Assembly: GCF_018847975.1 (NCBI RefSeq)
Contig: NZ_CP072597.1
Location: forward strand, 4,007,001-4,071,000
DNA from: Lysobacter sp. K5869
GTDB taxonomy: Bacteria > Pseudomonadota > Gammaproteobacteria > Xanthomonadales > Xanthomonadaceae
Length of the DNA: 64,000 nt
Reading direction: 5' to 3'
Under the pieces are notes generated by a model, which searched no databases, was not told where the DNA came from, and saw only the letters and a list, made by a program, of their open reading frames with translations. The translations under genes and the position numbers were made by a program. Position 1 is the first letter of the stretch. The number at the start of each line of letters is the position of its first letter. Positions 46,485-58,900 of this stretch are shown here, one piece after another.

Positions 46485-48086
46485 TCACAGCATCACCGTC
46501 TTCTTGCCGTACAGGCGTTCGGCCGGAATGCCCTTGCGTTCGCAGGCCTCGAGCATTTGCCCGGTTTCCACCATCTGCGCGGAATGCTCGTCGTACTCGA
46601 TGCCCATGAAGTATTTGTACCAGGGCTCCAGGCCCAGCGCGTACAGGAAGATGCGCGAGGGCTCGAGCATCTCGGCGATGCGGCTGGCCTGTTCGTAACC
46701 CGAGCCGTTGAGGCGCCGCGATTCCTTGATCTTGCGGCTGACCAGCTTGGTGTGCAGCGCGCCGTAAAGCCAGGTGTAGGGCGCGCCGACGCACTCCATG
46801 CCGATGGCCATGATGTCCAGCGCGCCGAGCTGGTCGGCGATGTGGCGGTACATGCGCGGCTCCAGGTTGGACGAGTCCGCCGCCAACAGCACGCGCCGGC
46901 CTTCCAGTTCGACGAACCACGCGGCCTTGGTGCGCACATTGAGATCGCCGTGCTCGCCCAGGAACGGAATGCTGACGATGCGGCCGCCGGGCACCGGCAG
47001 CTCTTCCATGTCGTCCATCTCTACCGCATCGAAGCCGAACTGACGCAGCAGCAGGCGCAGCGAGGGATCGGCCAGACTGCCGCCGTTGTTGCGCGGGACC
47101 AGGATCTTGCCGGTCTTGTGGCGCAGCTGCAGCAGCGTTTCCAGGTTGGCGTGGTCCTGGTGGTGATGGGTGATGCAGATGTAGTCGATATGCGGCGGCA
47201 GTTCGCTGAAGCTGATGACTTCCTCGGCGAAGGTTTCCCCGCGCGGAGCGATCACCGGATCGACCAGGATCGACACTTGCGCGGTTTCGATCAGGAACCC
47301 GGCGTGGCCTAGGTACTGCACGCGAACGCCCTCGCCCACCGGCTGGTGCGTACGCGCCGGCGCTTGCTCGGTGAACAGTTCGCGATGGTCGAGGCCGCCG
47401 CGGCGGGCGCGGCCGGCGAACAGCGCGTCGGCCTGTTCGCGGCTCACGGGCTGGGTTCGGGCGCGGAACAGCGCATCGATCAGCGGGTCGTTGTAGTCCG
47501 CGTTCAACTGCAGGTTCTGCTCGGTCGGCAGGCGCGGCGTGCTCATCACGAACGGGCGGTCGCCCTTGGCGTCGAGCCGGCCCAGCGACAGGCTCTGCAG
47601 CGCGGGCTTGTAGTACTTGCTGCGGTACAGCAGGCCTTCGATCAGGCGATAGGACGGCCGGTGCTCCAGGTCCATGCTGAGTTCGACATAGCCCTTGAGC
47701 GGCTCGGGTACGCGTTCGTACAGCGGCTCGATCGATTCGCCGGAGGTGTGTTCGCGCAGCAGCTCGTCGAGTTCGCGCACCGCGTCCGACAGTTCGACCA
47801 AGTCGGCGTGTTCGGTGTCGATGGTCTCGACCAGGGCGCGGATGTCGGCGACCTGATCTTCGCTGCAGTCCAGGTATTCCGAGCCGGCCATGCCCGGCTG
47901 CTTCACCGCCATCATGTGCAGCTTATGGTTCTTCACGAACGAGCTCATGATGCGGCGATGGGTGTGGACCATGTGCCGCGCGCCGGTCACCGGCGGCAGC
48001 AGATAGGGCCAGGCGTACCATCCGTTGACCAGCGGTTCGAGGTAGACGTCCTCGCGCAGGTACAGCGAGTCGTTGGCGTCAGACAT
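46485..48086 (-). CDS. CmlA-like diiron beta-hydroxylase (metallo-beta-lactamase fold)
   Basis: A 533-aa tailoring enzyme. The N-terminal domain of about 230 residues (DVYLEPLVNGWYAWPYL, RHMVHTHRRIMSSF) matches the CmlA family, in which it docks the NRPS. The C-terminal metallo-beta-lactamase domain carries ligands THHHQDH (HxHxDH) near residue 295, FLGEHGDLNVR and LLAADSSNLEP. CmlA, from chloramphenicol biosynthesis, hydroxylates the beta-carbon of an aromatic amino acid bound to a carrier domain. The adjacent NRPS ends in a Phe-type module, so beta-hydroxyphenylalanine is the likely product; this pairing is inference. Its start overlaps the thioesterase stop by eight bases. It is the last evident gene of the operon. 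Confidence 0.93.
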   Translation of the reverse strand: MSDANDSLYLREDVYLEPLVNGWYAWPYLLPPVTGARHMVHTHRRIMSSFVKNHKLHMMAVKQPGMAGSEYLDCSEDQVADIRALVETIDTEHADLVELSDAVRELDELLREHTSGESIEPLYERVPEPLKGYVELSMDLEHRPSYRLIEGLLYRSKYYKPALQSLSLGRLDAKGDRPFVMSTPRLPTEQNLQLNADYNDPLIDALFRARTQPVSREQADALFAGRARRGGLDHRELFTEQAPARTHQPVGEGVRVQYLGHAGFLIETAQVSILVDPVIAPRGETFAEEVISFSELPPHIDYICITHHHQDHANLETLLQLRHKTGKILVPRNNGGSLADPSLRLLLRQFGFDAVEMDDMEELPVPGGRIVSIPFLGEHGDLNVRTKAAWFVELEGRRVLLAADSSNLEPRMYRHIADQLGALDIMAIGMECVGAPYTWLYGALHTKLVSRKIKESRRLNGSGYEQASRIAEMLEPSRIFLYALGLEPWYKYFMGIEYDEHSAQMVETGQMLEACERKGIPAERLYGKKTVML

Positions 48087-48882
48087 GGGCGTTTCCTTGT
48101 TCGGCGATGGCGGGCGCGGCGGCGTCCGCGCGCAGCGTGCGGCTCACCAGCGCGGTCAGTTCGCGCAGGTGGCTGTGGAGGAAGAAATGGCCGCCGGGCA
48201 GGCGGTGCAGCTCGGCCGGGCGCGCCAGTTGCCGCTGCCAGGCCTGGGTGCGTTCGAGCGCGAAGCTGTCGCGGTCGCCGTGGATCAGCACGGCGGCGAC
48301 ATCGAGCGGTTCGGGATGCTCGAAGCGGTAACTCTGGCTCAAGGCGAAGTCGGCGCGCAGGCCGGGCATCACCACTTGCAGCAGGTCGTTGTCGGCCAGC
48401 ACTTGCTCGGGCGTGCCCTGCAGATCGCGCAGGACCTGCACGAACTCGGCGTCGGGCATGCTCAGATAGTCGCGCGTGTGCTCGCGCGTCCACGGCGCGG
48501 GATTGCCGGCGAGGAACAGCCGCCGCGGCCGCGGCAAGCCCAGCCGCTGCAGCCGGCACGACAGCTCGAACGCGATCAGCGCGCCGTTGCTGTGGCCGAA
48601 GAAGCTGAAGGGCCGCTCGTCCAGCAACGGCCGGATCGCCGGCAGCAGGGCGTCGACCAGTTCGTCGACGCGCGCGCACGGTGCTTCCATGATCCGCGCG
48701 CCCTTGCCCGGCGCCTGCAGCGCCAGCAGTTCGATGCCCGGGTCCAGCAGCGGCGCCCACTCGCGGAACAGGTACGGATTGCCGCCGGCATAGGGAAAGC
48801 AGAACAACCGCTCGCCCGCGGCCGGCGGCGAGCAGCGCACCAGCCACGCGCCCGCGCCGCGCGAGGAGGCGTTGGCGTTCAT
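48079..48882 (-). CDS. Type II thioesterase (alpha/beta hydrolase)
   Basis: A 267-aa editing thioesterase of the NRPS/PKS type. Family motifs are CFPYAGGNPYLFREWAP near the N-terminus, the nucleophile elbow FFGHSNGALIAFEL (GHSNG, Ser near residue 98), the acid in IHGDRDSFALERT, and the His in PGGHFFLHSHL. Such enzymes remove wrong or stalled acyl groups from carrier domains. The ATG overlaps the TGA of the hydroxylase gene (ATGA), and its stop overlaps the next gene by eight bases, so the three are translated together. The elongated upstream open frame is shadow sequence of the hydroxylase gene. Confidence 0.93.
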   Translation of the reverse strand: MNANASSRGAGAWLVRCSPPAAGERLFCFPYAGGNPYLFREWAPLLDPGIELLALQAPGKGARIMEAPCARVDELVDALLPAIRPLLDERPFSFFGHSNGALIAFELSCRLQRLGLPRPRRLFLAGNPAPWTREHTRDYLSMPDAEFVQVLRDLQGTPEQVLADNDLLQVVMPGLRADFALSQSYRFEHPEPLDVAAVLIHGDRDSFALERTQAWQRQLARPAELHRLPGGHFFLHSHLRELTALVSRTLRADAAAPAIAEQGNAHV

Positions 48883-49856
48883 GCCGCGGCCTCGTGCGGG
48901 CGGGCCATGCCGACCAGCACCTGACGGTTGCCGCCGAAGGTGCCGCGGCCGTGCGAGTACAGCATGTTGTCGAGCAGCAGCAGATCGTTGCGCTGCCACT
49001 CGAAGCTGATCTGGTTGCGCTCGTAGACCGCGCGCACTTCGTCCAGCACCGCCGTGTCGATGGGCTCGCCGTCGCCGTAGTAGGTGTTGCGCGGCAGTTC
49101 GGCTTCCTCCATCACGCTGAGCAGGCTCGCGCGCAGCTCGGGTTCGAGGTTGGTGACGTGGAACAGGTGCGCCTGATTGAACCAGACCTTGGCCGCGGTG
49201 ACCGGATGCACCGCGGTGGCCTGATTGATCTGGCGGGTGCGCAGGCGCTCGCCGTCGCGCCATTCCCACTGCAGGCCGTTGGCCGCGCAGAACTCCTCGA
49301 CCTGGGCGCGGTCGTCGGTCTGGAACACCTCGGTCCAGGGGATGTCGATGTCGGAGTAGTTGCGCACGTACATCACTCCGTTGCGCTCGAAGCGCTCGCG
49401 CACGCGGTCGGGGATTTCGGCCAGCACCTTGCGGCTGTCGCAGATCGGCGTGGTGCCGCCGCGCGCGGCCGGCATCGTGCACAGGAAGCCGATGCGCATC
49501 GCCCAGCGGTTGGAGTACGAGTTTTCGTTGTGCTGGGGAATGATCTGGTCGGGATGGTATTCGGTCGCGGTGTAGACGCTGCCGCGCAGCTCGGTGCGCG
49601 GCGTGGAGCGGTAGGTGTACTGGATCAGTTCCTCGCCGAACAGCGTCGACAGCGCCGCGCCGAACTGCTGGCTGCCGAGGAAGCGCAGGCCGCGGATCAG
49701 CAGCGCGCCGTTGGCCTGCAGCAGGCGTTCGATCTCGCGCTGGTTGCGTTCGGCCCAGTCGGCGACCTTCACCGCGCCGGTGTCGACTTCCAGCAGCATC
49801 GGCGTGCCCTGGATCGGCTTGAGGTCCTCGCATCCCACTTCGGTCAGATCGCGCAT
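48879..49856 (-). CDS. SyrP-like Fe(II)/2-oxoglutarate beta-hydroxylase
   Basis: A 325-aa TauD/SyrP-type dioxygenase. Iron ligands are visible as PQHNENSYS (HxE) near residue 115 and the distal His in LYSHGRGTFGGNRQVL, followed by the 2-oxoglutarate-binding Arg. SyrP-type enzymes beta-hydroxylate aspartate while it is bound to an NRPS carrier domain. The NRPS upstream has an Asp-like first module, so beta-hydroxyaspartate is a sensible product. Start ATG 49856 is chosen for the AAGGGGAA site upstream, 76 bp after the NRPS stop; 49 further upstream codons are excluded. Confidence 0.92.
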   Translation of the reverse strand: MRDLTEVGCEDLKPIQGTPMLLEVDTGAVKVADWAERNQREIERLLQANGALLIRGLRFLGSQQFGAALSTLFGEELIQYTYRSTPRTELRGSVYTATEYHPDQIIPQHNENSYSNRWAMRIGFLCTMPAARGGTTPICDSRKVLAEIPDRVRERFERNGVMYVRNYSDIDIPWTEVFQTDDRAQVEEFCAANGLQWEWRDGERLRTRQINQATAVHPVTAAKVWFNQAHLFHVTNLEPELRASLLSVMEEAELPRNTYYGDGEPIDTAVLDEVRAVYERNQISFEWQRNDLLLLDNMLYSHGRGTFGGNRQVLVGMARPHEAAA

Positions 49857-49932
49857 CGTTGGTTCCCCTTGCAATGGTTCGTAGATGGTCGTCGCGCGGC
49901 GTCGCGGCGCGCGGCCGCGGGCGATCGCGCGC

Positions 49933-52900
49933 TCATGCCGGTTCGGCCTGTGCGGATAGCGCGTCCAGGGCGTCGAGCAGCGCCGCGGCGAGTGCGCCGG
50001 CATGCTCGTCGCGCAGCATCGACAAGTGGCCGCCGGCGACGCCGCGGTGCAGCGGCGCGCGCTCGAAGTGACTGCGGTCCTGGCGCTCGAGTTCCTCGCG
50101 CGGCAAGGCGATCGCCCTGCCCTGCAAGGCGCGCAGGTGCGCGGCGGGACCGGCGTAGCGCGCGTTCGGGCGATAGCCCAGCAGGATGCCGCGCTGCGCC
50201 TGCACCACCCGCGCCAACGCCGCGACCGCGGCCGGAGCGCCGGCGGGCGCGGCCGGCGCGTGCGCGGGGTCGAGCCACTCCTCGCGCAGTTCCAACACGC
50301 TGTCGAGCAGCACCAACCGGGTGTCCGCGCCTTCGCGTTGCAAGGCGCAGGCCAACTCGAACGCCAGCGCGGCGCCGAAGGAATGGCCGACCAGGATCAG
50401 CGGCTGCGCACTCAACGCCGCCTGCGCGCGCAACGCCGGCAAGGCGTCGGCGACCAGTTCGGCCAAGCTCTCCTGCGGCGGCTGCGCGCCGTCGAGCCCG
50501 CGCGGCTCGAACACCCGCAGCGACGCCGCGGCGCCGAGCGCGCGCGCCAGCGGCAGGTACGACGTCGCGCCCAGGCCCGCGGCCGGCAGCACGAACAGCG
50601 CGTGGCCGCGGCCGTCGCCGAGCGCGGTCCACGCGGCGGCTTCGCTCGCGCCGCCCTCGCCCGCCAACCGCGCCGCCAACTCGCGCGGCGTGGGGTGCTG
50701 GAACACGTCGCGCACCGACAGGCTGCGGCCGTGGCTGTGCTCGATCGCCGCCAACAGGCGGATCGCCAGCAGCGAGTGGCCGCCGAGCTCGAAGAAGTTC
50801 GAGGTCGCGCCGACCGCGGCCGGATCGACCCCGAGCAACTGCGCCCACAGCGCCACCAATCCGGCTTCCGCGGCGTTCGCCGGCGGCTCGATGTCGGCGG
50901 CCGGCGCGGTCTCCGGCGCGGGCAAGGCGCGCAGGTCGACCTTGCCGTTGCGGGTCAGCGGGATGCGGTCCACCGGCACGATCGCCGCCGGCACCATGTA
51001 ATCCGGCAAGTGGCGGCGCAGCGCCGCCTTCAAGCGCAGCGCCAACGCCAGATCGTCGCCGCCGTCGCCGTCGCGGGCGACGTAGGCGACCAACCGCCGC
51101 TGCGCGCCCTCGCCGCTCGCGGTGACCACCGCGCCGCGCACGCCCTCGGCTTGACGCAGGCACGCCTCGATCTCGCCGGGTTCGATGCGGAAGCCGCGGA
51201 TCTTGATCTGGCCGTCGAGGCGGCCGAGGAACTCGAACTCGCCCGAGGCCAGCAAGCGGACCAGATCGCCGGTGCGGTACATGCGCCGGGCCGGATCGTC
51301 GGGATGGACGACGAAACGTTCGGCGGTGAGCGCGGCGCGGCCGAGATAGCCGCGCGCCAGACCGTCGCCGCCGACCCACAGCTCACCGGCCACGCCGACC
51401 GGCTGCGGCCGCCCGTGCGCGTCCACCGCGAGGCATTCGACGTTGGGCAAGGCGCGGCCGATGGTGATGCGCTCGCCCGGCCGCACTTGCGCCGAGGTCG
51501 CGCACACCGTGGTTTCCGACGGGCCGTAGGCGTTGTGCAGCGGCACGTGCCGGGCCCAGGCCCAGGCGCTGTGCGGATCGCAGGCTTCGCCGGCGACGAT
51601 CAGGCAGCGCAGCCGCCCGTGCGCGGCCGGTTCCATCTGCGCCAACAAAGCCGGCGGCAAGGTCGCATGGGTGATGCCGCCTTCGCCGAGCAAGCGCTGC
51701 AACGCGCGCACCGACAGCCGCTCTTCTTCGTCGCAGACATACAGCGAAGCGCCGTGCGTCAGCGCCATCAGCCATTCCCAGGCGGCGGCGTCGAACGAGA
51801 TCGAGGCGAACGCGAGCACGCGGCAGTCCGGCTCCAGCGCGTACAGCTCGCGCTGGCCGTGGGCCAGATTGACCATGCCGCGATGCTCGACCAGCACGCC
51901 CTTGGGCGTGCCGGTGGAGCCGGAGGTGAACACCACATAGGCCAGCGCGTCGGGCGCGACCGGCCATTGCGGATCGTGTTCCGGCTGATCGCCGAGCAAG
52001 GCCTCGCCGAGCGCGTCGCCGAGCGGCAGCAGGCTGCGTTCGGCCAGACACGGCAGCGCTTCGACCAAGTCCATGCGGGTGACCACGTACTCGGCTTCGG
52101 CGTCGTCGAGCATCGCCGCGACGCGTTCTTCCGGGTAGGCCGGATCCAGCGGCACGTAGGCCGCGCCGGCCTTGAGGATGCCGAGAATGCCGACCAGCAG
52201 CTGCGGGCCGCGGTCCAGGCACAGGCCGACCCGCGCCTGCGGCTCGACGCCTTGCGCGATCAGGTAATGCGCGACCTGATTGGCGCGGCGGTTGAGTTCG
52301 GCGTAGCTCAGCCGTTCCTCGCCGCCGAGCACCGCGAGCGCGTCGGGGTCGCGCCGCACTTGCTGCTCGAACAACTCGTGCGCCGTGCAAGCCGGACGTT
52401 CGCGCGTCAGCGGTTGAGTCAGCGCTCGCAGCGCGCGCTCGCCGTCGCCGTCGAGCACCGGCAGCGACGACAGCGGCGCCTGCGGATCGCGCGCGAGCGC
52501 GTCCAGCAGCACGCTCAGCCCGTTCGCCAGCCGCTGCATGGTGTCCGGCAGGAACAGGCTGGAAGCGAACAGCCAGCTCAGTTCCAGGCCGTGCGCGGTC
52601 TCGGTGGCGTGCAGCTCGATGTCGTAACGCGCCACCTCCTCGCTGGCGCGCGCGTCGGCGACCTCCAGCCCCGGCAGGCTCAACCCCGGCGGCGCGAGGT
52701 TGTGCAGGGTCAGGCTGATCTGGAACAGCGGCGAGTGGCCGAGACTGCGCGCCGGGTTGAGACGGTCGACCAAGGTCTCGAACGGCACGTCCTGGTGGGC
52801 GAACGCGGCCAGCGTGGTTTCGCGGGTGCGCGCCAGCAAGGCGTCGAAATCCGGATCGCCGGACAGATCGTTGCGCAGCACCAGGGTGTTGATGAAGAAA

Positions 52901-55900
52901 CCCACCAGCGCTTCGGTGTCGGCGTGGGTGCGGCCGGCGACCGGCGAGCCGATGACGATGTCGTCCTCGCCGCTGTAGCGGCTCAGCAGCGCCGCGAACG
53001 CGGCCTGGATCGCCATGAACAAGCTGGCGTCGTGGCGGCGCGCGAGCGCGTGCAGGCGCGCCAGCGTGTCGGCGCCGATGCGGCTGCGCACGCGGGTGCC
53101 GGCGAACTGCGGTTGCGGCGGGCGCGGCAAGTCCAGCGGCAGGCCGTGCACGGCCGGCACGTCGGCCAACTGTTCCAGCCAGTACGCCAGCTGCGCGTCC
53201 AGGCGTTCGCCGTCGAGACGGCGGCGTTGCCACACCGCGTAGTCGGCGTACTGCAGCGCAGGCGCCGGCAGCGCCGCGGCGCGGCCCTCGCGGGCGGCGG
53301 CGTACAACTGCGCCAACTCGCGCACCAGCACGCCGACCGACCATCCGTCGCAGGCGATGTGGTGCAAGGTCAGCGCCAGCACGTGGCTGTCGTCGGCTTC
53401 GCGGCACAGCAAGGCGCGCAGCATCGGGTCGCGGCTTAGGTCGAACGGGCGCGCGGCCTGCTCGCGCAGCAGCGCGTCCACGCGCGCGGCGCGCTCGTCC
53501 GCGCCGAGCCCGCTGAGGTCGATGCGTTCGAGCACCTGCGCCGGTGCCGGCAGCGGCCGCTGCACGGGTTCGCCGTCGGCTTCCTCGTACACCGTGCGCA
53601 GCACTTCGTGACGCTCCACCAGCGCGCGCAACGCTTCGGCCATCGCAGCGGCATCGAGCGCGCCGCGCAGACGCACCGCGGTGGGCACGTTGAACTGGCG
53701 GCTGTCGCCGCCGAGGCGGTCGACGAACCACAGCCGGCGTTGCGCGAACGACAACGGCAGCGGCGTTGCGCGCGACGCCGGTTCGATCCGGCCGGCGTCG
53801 GCGTCGCCCGCGCGCTGCAGCCGTGCGGCCAGCGCGCGCACGGTGCCGTCCTCGAACACCGCGCGGATCGGCAGGTCCAGGCCCAGACGCGCGGCGACTT
53901 GCGCGGTCATGCGCGTCGCCAGCAAGGAGTGGCCGCCGAGCTCGAAGAAATTGCTTTCCACGCCGATCTCGTCGGCGCCCAGCAACTCGCTCCAGATCTG
54001 CGCCAGCGCCTGTTCCATCGGCGTCGCCGCCGGCACGTGCGCGGCGGCGGCTTCGGCGGCCGGCTCCGGCAAGGCGCGTCGGTCGATCTTGCCGTGGCGG
54101 GTCAGCGGCAGCGCCGCCAGCGTCGCCCACGCCGAGGGCACCATGTAGTGCGGCAAACGCCGGCGCAGCCGTTCGCGCCAGCGCGCGGGCGTCGCGTCGC
54201 CGTCGGCGGCGGGCACCACCCAGGCCGCCAACTGCCGCGCCTCGCCTTCGCCGATCACGCCGGCGACCGCGTCGGCCACGCCTTCGCAGGCGCGCAGCGC
54301 GGCTTCGACTTCGCCCAACTCGATGCGGAAACCGCGCAGCTTGACCTGATCGTCGTCGCGGCCGAGGAACAGCAGTTCGCCCTGCGCGGTCCAGCGCGCG
54401 CGGTCGCCGCTGCGATACAAGCGGCCTGCGGCGGTGTGGACGAAGCGCTGCGCGGTCAGTTCCGGCTGCCCCAGATAACCGCGGGCCAAACCGGCGCCGC
54501 CGATGCACAGCTCGCCGGCCACGCCCAGCGGCGCGCGTTGGCCGCGCGCGTCGAGCACCTGCACCCGCACGTTCGGCAGCGGCGCGCCCAGGCCGATGCG
54601 CGCGCCGGCGACGATGTCGGCGCCGGTCGCGGCCACGGTGGCTTCGCTGGGGCCGTAGGAATTGACCACCCGGCAACGCTGCGCCCAGCGCCACGCCAAC
54701 GCCTCGTCGCAGGCTTCGCCGGCGACGATCAGCACCTCCAGCGCGGCGCCTGCCTGCGGGTCGAGCTGGGCCAGCAGCGCCGGCGGAATCGCGGCATGGG
54801 TGATGCCGCGTTCGCTCAGCAGCGCGCCCAGGCGCTGCGGCGAGCGGCGGTCGTCTTCGTCGCAGATGTGCAGCTGCGCGCCGGAGGTCAGCGCCATCAG
54901 CCACTCCCACACCGCGCCGTCGAAACCGGCCGAGGCGAAGGCGAGCACGCGCGAGCCGGGACCGGCGCCGTAGAGCTCGGCCTGCGACAGCGCCAGATTG
55001 ACCATGCCGGCGTGTTCGAGCTGCACGCCCTTGGGCCGGCCGGTCGAGCCCGAGGTGTAGATGACATAGGCCAGATCGGTATCGGCGAACGCGTCGGCAT
55101 CGGAGAGCGCCGCCGGCAGCGGTTCGTCCGCCGCGCGTTCGATGTCCCACCAGCGGCGCGAGCCGCACCACGCCGGCGCTTCGTCGCCGGCGCCGACGAC
55201 GTGGGTCGCGCCGGCATCGTCGAGGATCGCGGCCGCGCGTTCCGGCGCCAGAGTCAGATCGATCGGCAGATACGCCGCGCCGGCCTTGAGGATGCCCAAC
55301 GCGCCGGCGGCCATCGCCGCGGTGCGCGGCACGCACAGCGCGACGATCTCGCCGCGGCCGACGCCGGCCGCGCGCAGGCGCCGCGCCAGCGCGTCGGCCC
55401 AGCGGTCGAGTTCGCCGTAGCTCAACGAACGCTGCGCATCGACCACGGCGATGGCCGTGGGCGCGCGCCGCGCCGCCGCCTCGAACAGGGCGTGCGCGCC
55501 GACCCGCGGGCGCGCGAGCTCCGCGCCGCGTTCCCAGCCGAGCACGCGCTCGCGCTCGGCGGCGCCGGTGACGGGCAGTCGGTGCGCGGGCTGCGTCGGG
55601 TCGGCGCAGGCCGCTTCCAGCAACGCTTCCAAGCCGTCGGCCAAACGCTCGATGGTGGCGCGGTCGAACACGCTGTGCGCCCAGGTCCAGGTCAGGTGCA
55701 CGCCGTCGCCGGCCTCGGCCGCGACCAGGGCCAGTTCGCCGTCGATGCCGGCCGAGCCGGCGTCCCATGGCGCGATCTCCAGATCGCGCAGGTTCAGCGC
55801 GGCGCGCTCGTGGTTCTGCAGCGCGAACGCGATCTGGAACAACGGGCCGTGACGGGTCGAACGCTCCGGCGCCAAGGCTTCCACCAAGGCCTCGAACGGC

Positions 55901-58900
55901 GTGGCCTGATGGGCGAAGGCGTCGAGCACGGTCTCGCGCGCGCGGCGCAGCAGGTCGCTGAAGCTCGGTTCGCCGGACAGGTCGGTGCGCAGCACCAAGG
56001 TGTTGACGAAGAAACCGATCAGCGGCTCGACCTCGGCCTGCAGGCGGCCGGCGACCGGCGTGCCCACGACCACGTCGTCGCGTTCGCTCCAGCGTCCCAG
56101 CAGCAGCGCGAACGCGGTCTGCAAGGCCATGAACAAGGTCGCGTCGTGCGCCTGGGCGATCTCGCGCAAACGCTGCGCCAGCTCGCGGCCGATGCGCCGC
56201 TGCAGGCGCCCGGCGGCGAAAGCGCGTTGCGGCGGACGCGGGCGATCCAGCGGCAGCCCGTGCACCGGCGCGGCGCCTTCGAGCTGGCGCCGCCAGTACG
56301 CGGTTTCGCGCGCCAGGGTGTCGGCGTCGAAGCTTTCGCGCTGCCAGCGGGCGAAATCGCCGTACTGCACCGGCAGCGGCAGCAGCGGATCGCCGTGGCC
56401 GTCGCGGAAGGCCTCGTAGAGCATGGTGAATTCGCGCAGCAAGATGCCCTTGGACCAGCCGTCGGAGGCGATGTGGTGGGTGTTGACCACCAGCACGTGG
56501 CCGTCCTCGTCGTACTGCGCCCACAACGCGCGCAGCAGCGGCGCGGCGCTCAGGTCGAACGGCGCCGAGGAGGCCTCGCGCACCGCCTCGGCCAAGGCTG
56601 CCTCGCGCTCGGCCTCGGGCCGGCCGCGCAGGTCGAGCCGGCGCAGCGGCGCGGGCATCGGCGGATGCACGATCTGCTGCGCCTGCTCGCCGCTGCCGGC
56701 GAAGCTGGTGCGCAGCACTTCGTGGCGCGCGATCAGCGCATCGAGCGCGGCGGCGAGCGCGCGCGCGTCCACGCGTCCGCGCAGGCGCACCGCGACCGGC
56801 AGGTTGTAATGCGCGCTGCCGCCTTCCAAGCGGTCCAGGAACCACAGCCGCTGCTGCGAGAACGACAGCGGATGGCGCTCGCGTTCGGCCGCCGGACGCA
56901 CCGGCGGCAGCGCCGCGGTAGCCTTGCGCTCGACGAAACCGGCCAGGGCGCGCAGGTTCGGATGCTCGAACACCGCGCGCACCGGCACCCGCTTGCGCAG
57001 GCGCGCGGCGACCAAGCCGGCCATGCGCGTGGCCAGCAACGAATGCCCGCCGAGGTGGAAGAAATTGGAGTGCGCGTGCACGCCCTGCGCGCCGAGCAGT
57101 TCGCTCCACAGCGCGGCGATCGCGTGTTCGGTCTCGCCTTCCAGCGGCACCGCCGCGTCGGCGTCGGCCTGCGGCACCGGCAGCGCGCGGCGGTCGATCT
57201 TGCCGTTGGCGGTCAGCGGGAAGCTCGGCAGCAGCACGAACTGCGAAGGCTGCATGTAATCCGGCAGCCAGCCGCGCAAAGCCGCGCGCAGGCTTTCGAT
57301 CCAGGCGGCGGCGTCCGCGGGCGGGGTTTGCGCGACCACGTAAGCGATCAAGCGGGCGCCGTCGCCCTGCCCGTCCACGCTCACCACCGCTTCCTTGACC
57401 CCGCCGCTGCGCAGCAGCCGCGCCTCGACTTCGCCCAGCTCGATGCGGAAGCCGCGCAGCTTGACCTGATAGTCGGTGCGGCCGAGGCATTCGATGCTGC
57501 CGTCGGCCAGTACCCGGCCGAGGTCGCCGGTGCGGTAGTGCCGCACCCGCCGTCCCGGCGCGGTCTCGACCTCGACGAACTTGGCCGCAGTCAACTCGGG
57601 CTTGCCGAGATAAGCGGCGGCGAGATTGGCGCCGGCCACGCAGATCTCGCCGGGCAAGCCCGCCGGCACTTCGCGCAGGCGCTCGTCGAGAATGCGCACC
57701 GCGGTCGCGTCGATCGGCCGGCCGATGGGCACGAACGCGCGCTCCGGCGCGGCGTCGACCACCTGATAGGTCACGTCCGACATGGTCTCGGTGGAGCCGT
57801 ACAGATTGCACAGCAGCGTGTCGGGCAAGGTCGCGCGCAGGCGCGCGGCGGCGTCGGACTTGAGCGGCTCGCCGCTGACGAACCAGCAGCGCAGCCCGGC
57901 CAGACGCGCGGACGCGCCGGGCAGTTCGCACAAGGCGCGCGCCAGCGACGGCGCGGTGACCAAGCGGGTGACCGCATGCTCGGCGAGCAGATCGGCGAAG
58001 GCGTCCAGGTCGCGCACGGTATCGGCCGCGACCACCAGCGTCGGCACGCCGGCCGACAGCGGCACGAACAACTCCCACACCGCGCGCACGAACGCGGTGC
58101 TGGTGATCAGACACGCGGTCTCGCCCTCGGCGTAGGCGAAGCGCCGGTGCATCCAGCCGGCGCGATTGGCCAGCGCGCCGTGGGTGCCGAGCACCGCCTT
58201 GGGCTGGCCGGTCGAGCCGGAGGTGAACAGGATGTGGGAACCGTCGTCGGCGGCCGGGCTCGGCCAGTGCCGCGCCGGGCCGCCGTCGCGCTCGGCTTCG
58301 ATGATTACGGTCGGCAGCGCGGTGTCGAGGCGGCCGCGCAGCTCGCCGCGCACCAGCAGCGCGCCGGCGCGCGATTCGGCCAACATGTAGCGCAAGCGTT
58401 CGTCGGGCAGTTCCACCGCCAGCGGCGCGTAGGCCGCACCGATGCGCTGCGCGGCCAACACCGCGACCGCGTAATCGGCGCCGCGCGGCGCGAACACCGC
58501 CACCGCGTCGCCGCGGCCCAGGCCGAGCGCGGCCAGTTCCTGCGCCAACGCTTCGACCCTGCGTTCGAGCTCGCCGCGCGAGATGCGGCGTCCGTCTTCG
58601 ATCAGCGCCGTGGCTTCGGGCGCTTGCGCCGCCAGCGCGGCGATGCGCTCGCACAGCGCGCCGGCGAACTCGGCCGGCGCGGGTTCTTCGCTGGCCTCGA
58701 CGCTCGCATCGGCGGCCTGCAGCGGCAGTTCGCTGATCGCGCGCGAAGGGTCGGCCACCGCCGCGTCGAGCAGGCTCAGGAAGGCGCGGTTGAAACGCTC
58801 GATGGTGGCGTCGTCGAACAGCGAGGTGCGGTACGACCACTTCAGCACCAGGCGATCGCCGATCGCGCGGGTGTAGAGGGTCAAATCGGCCTTGGACAAA

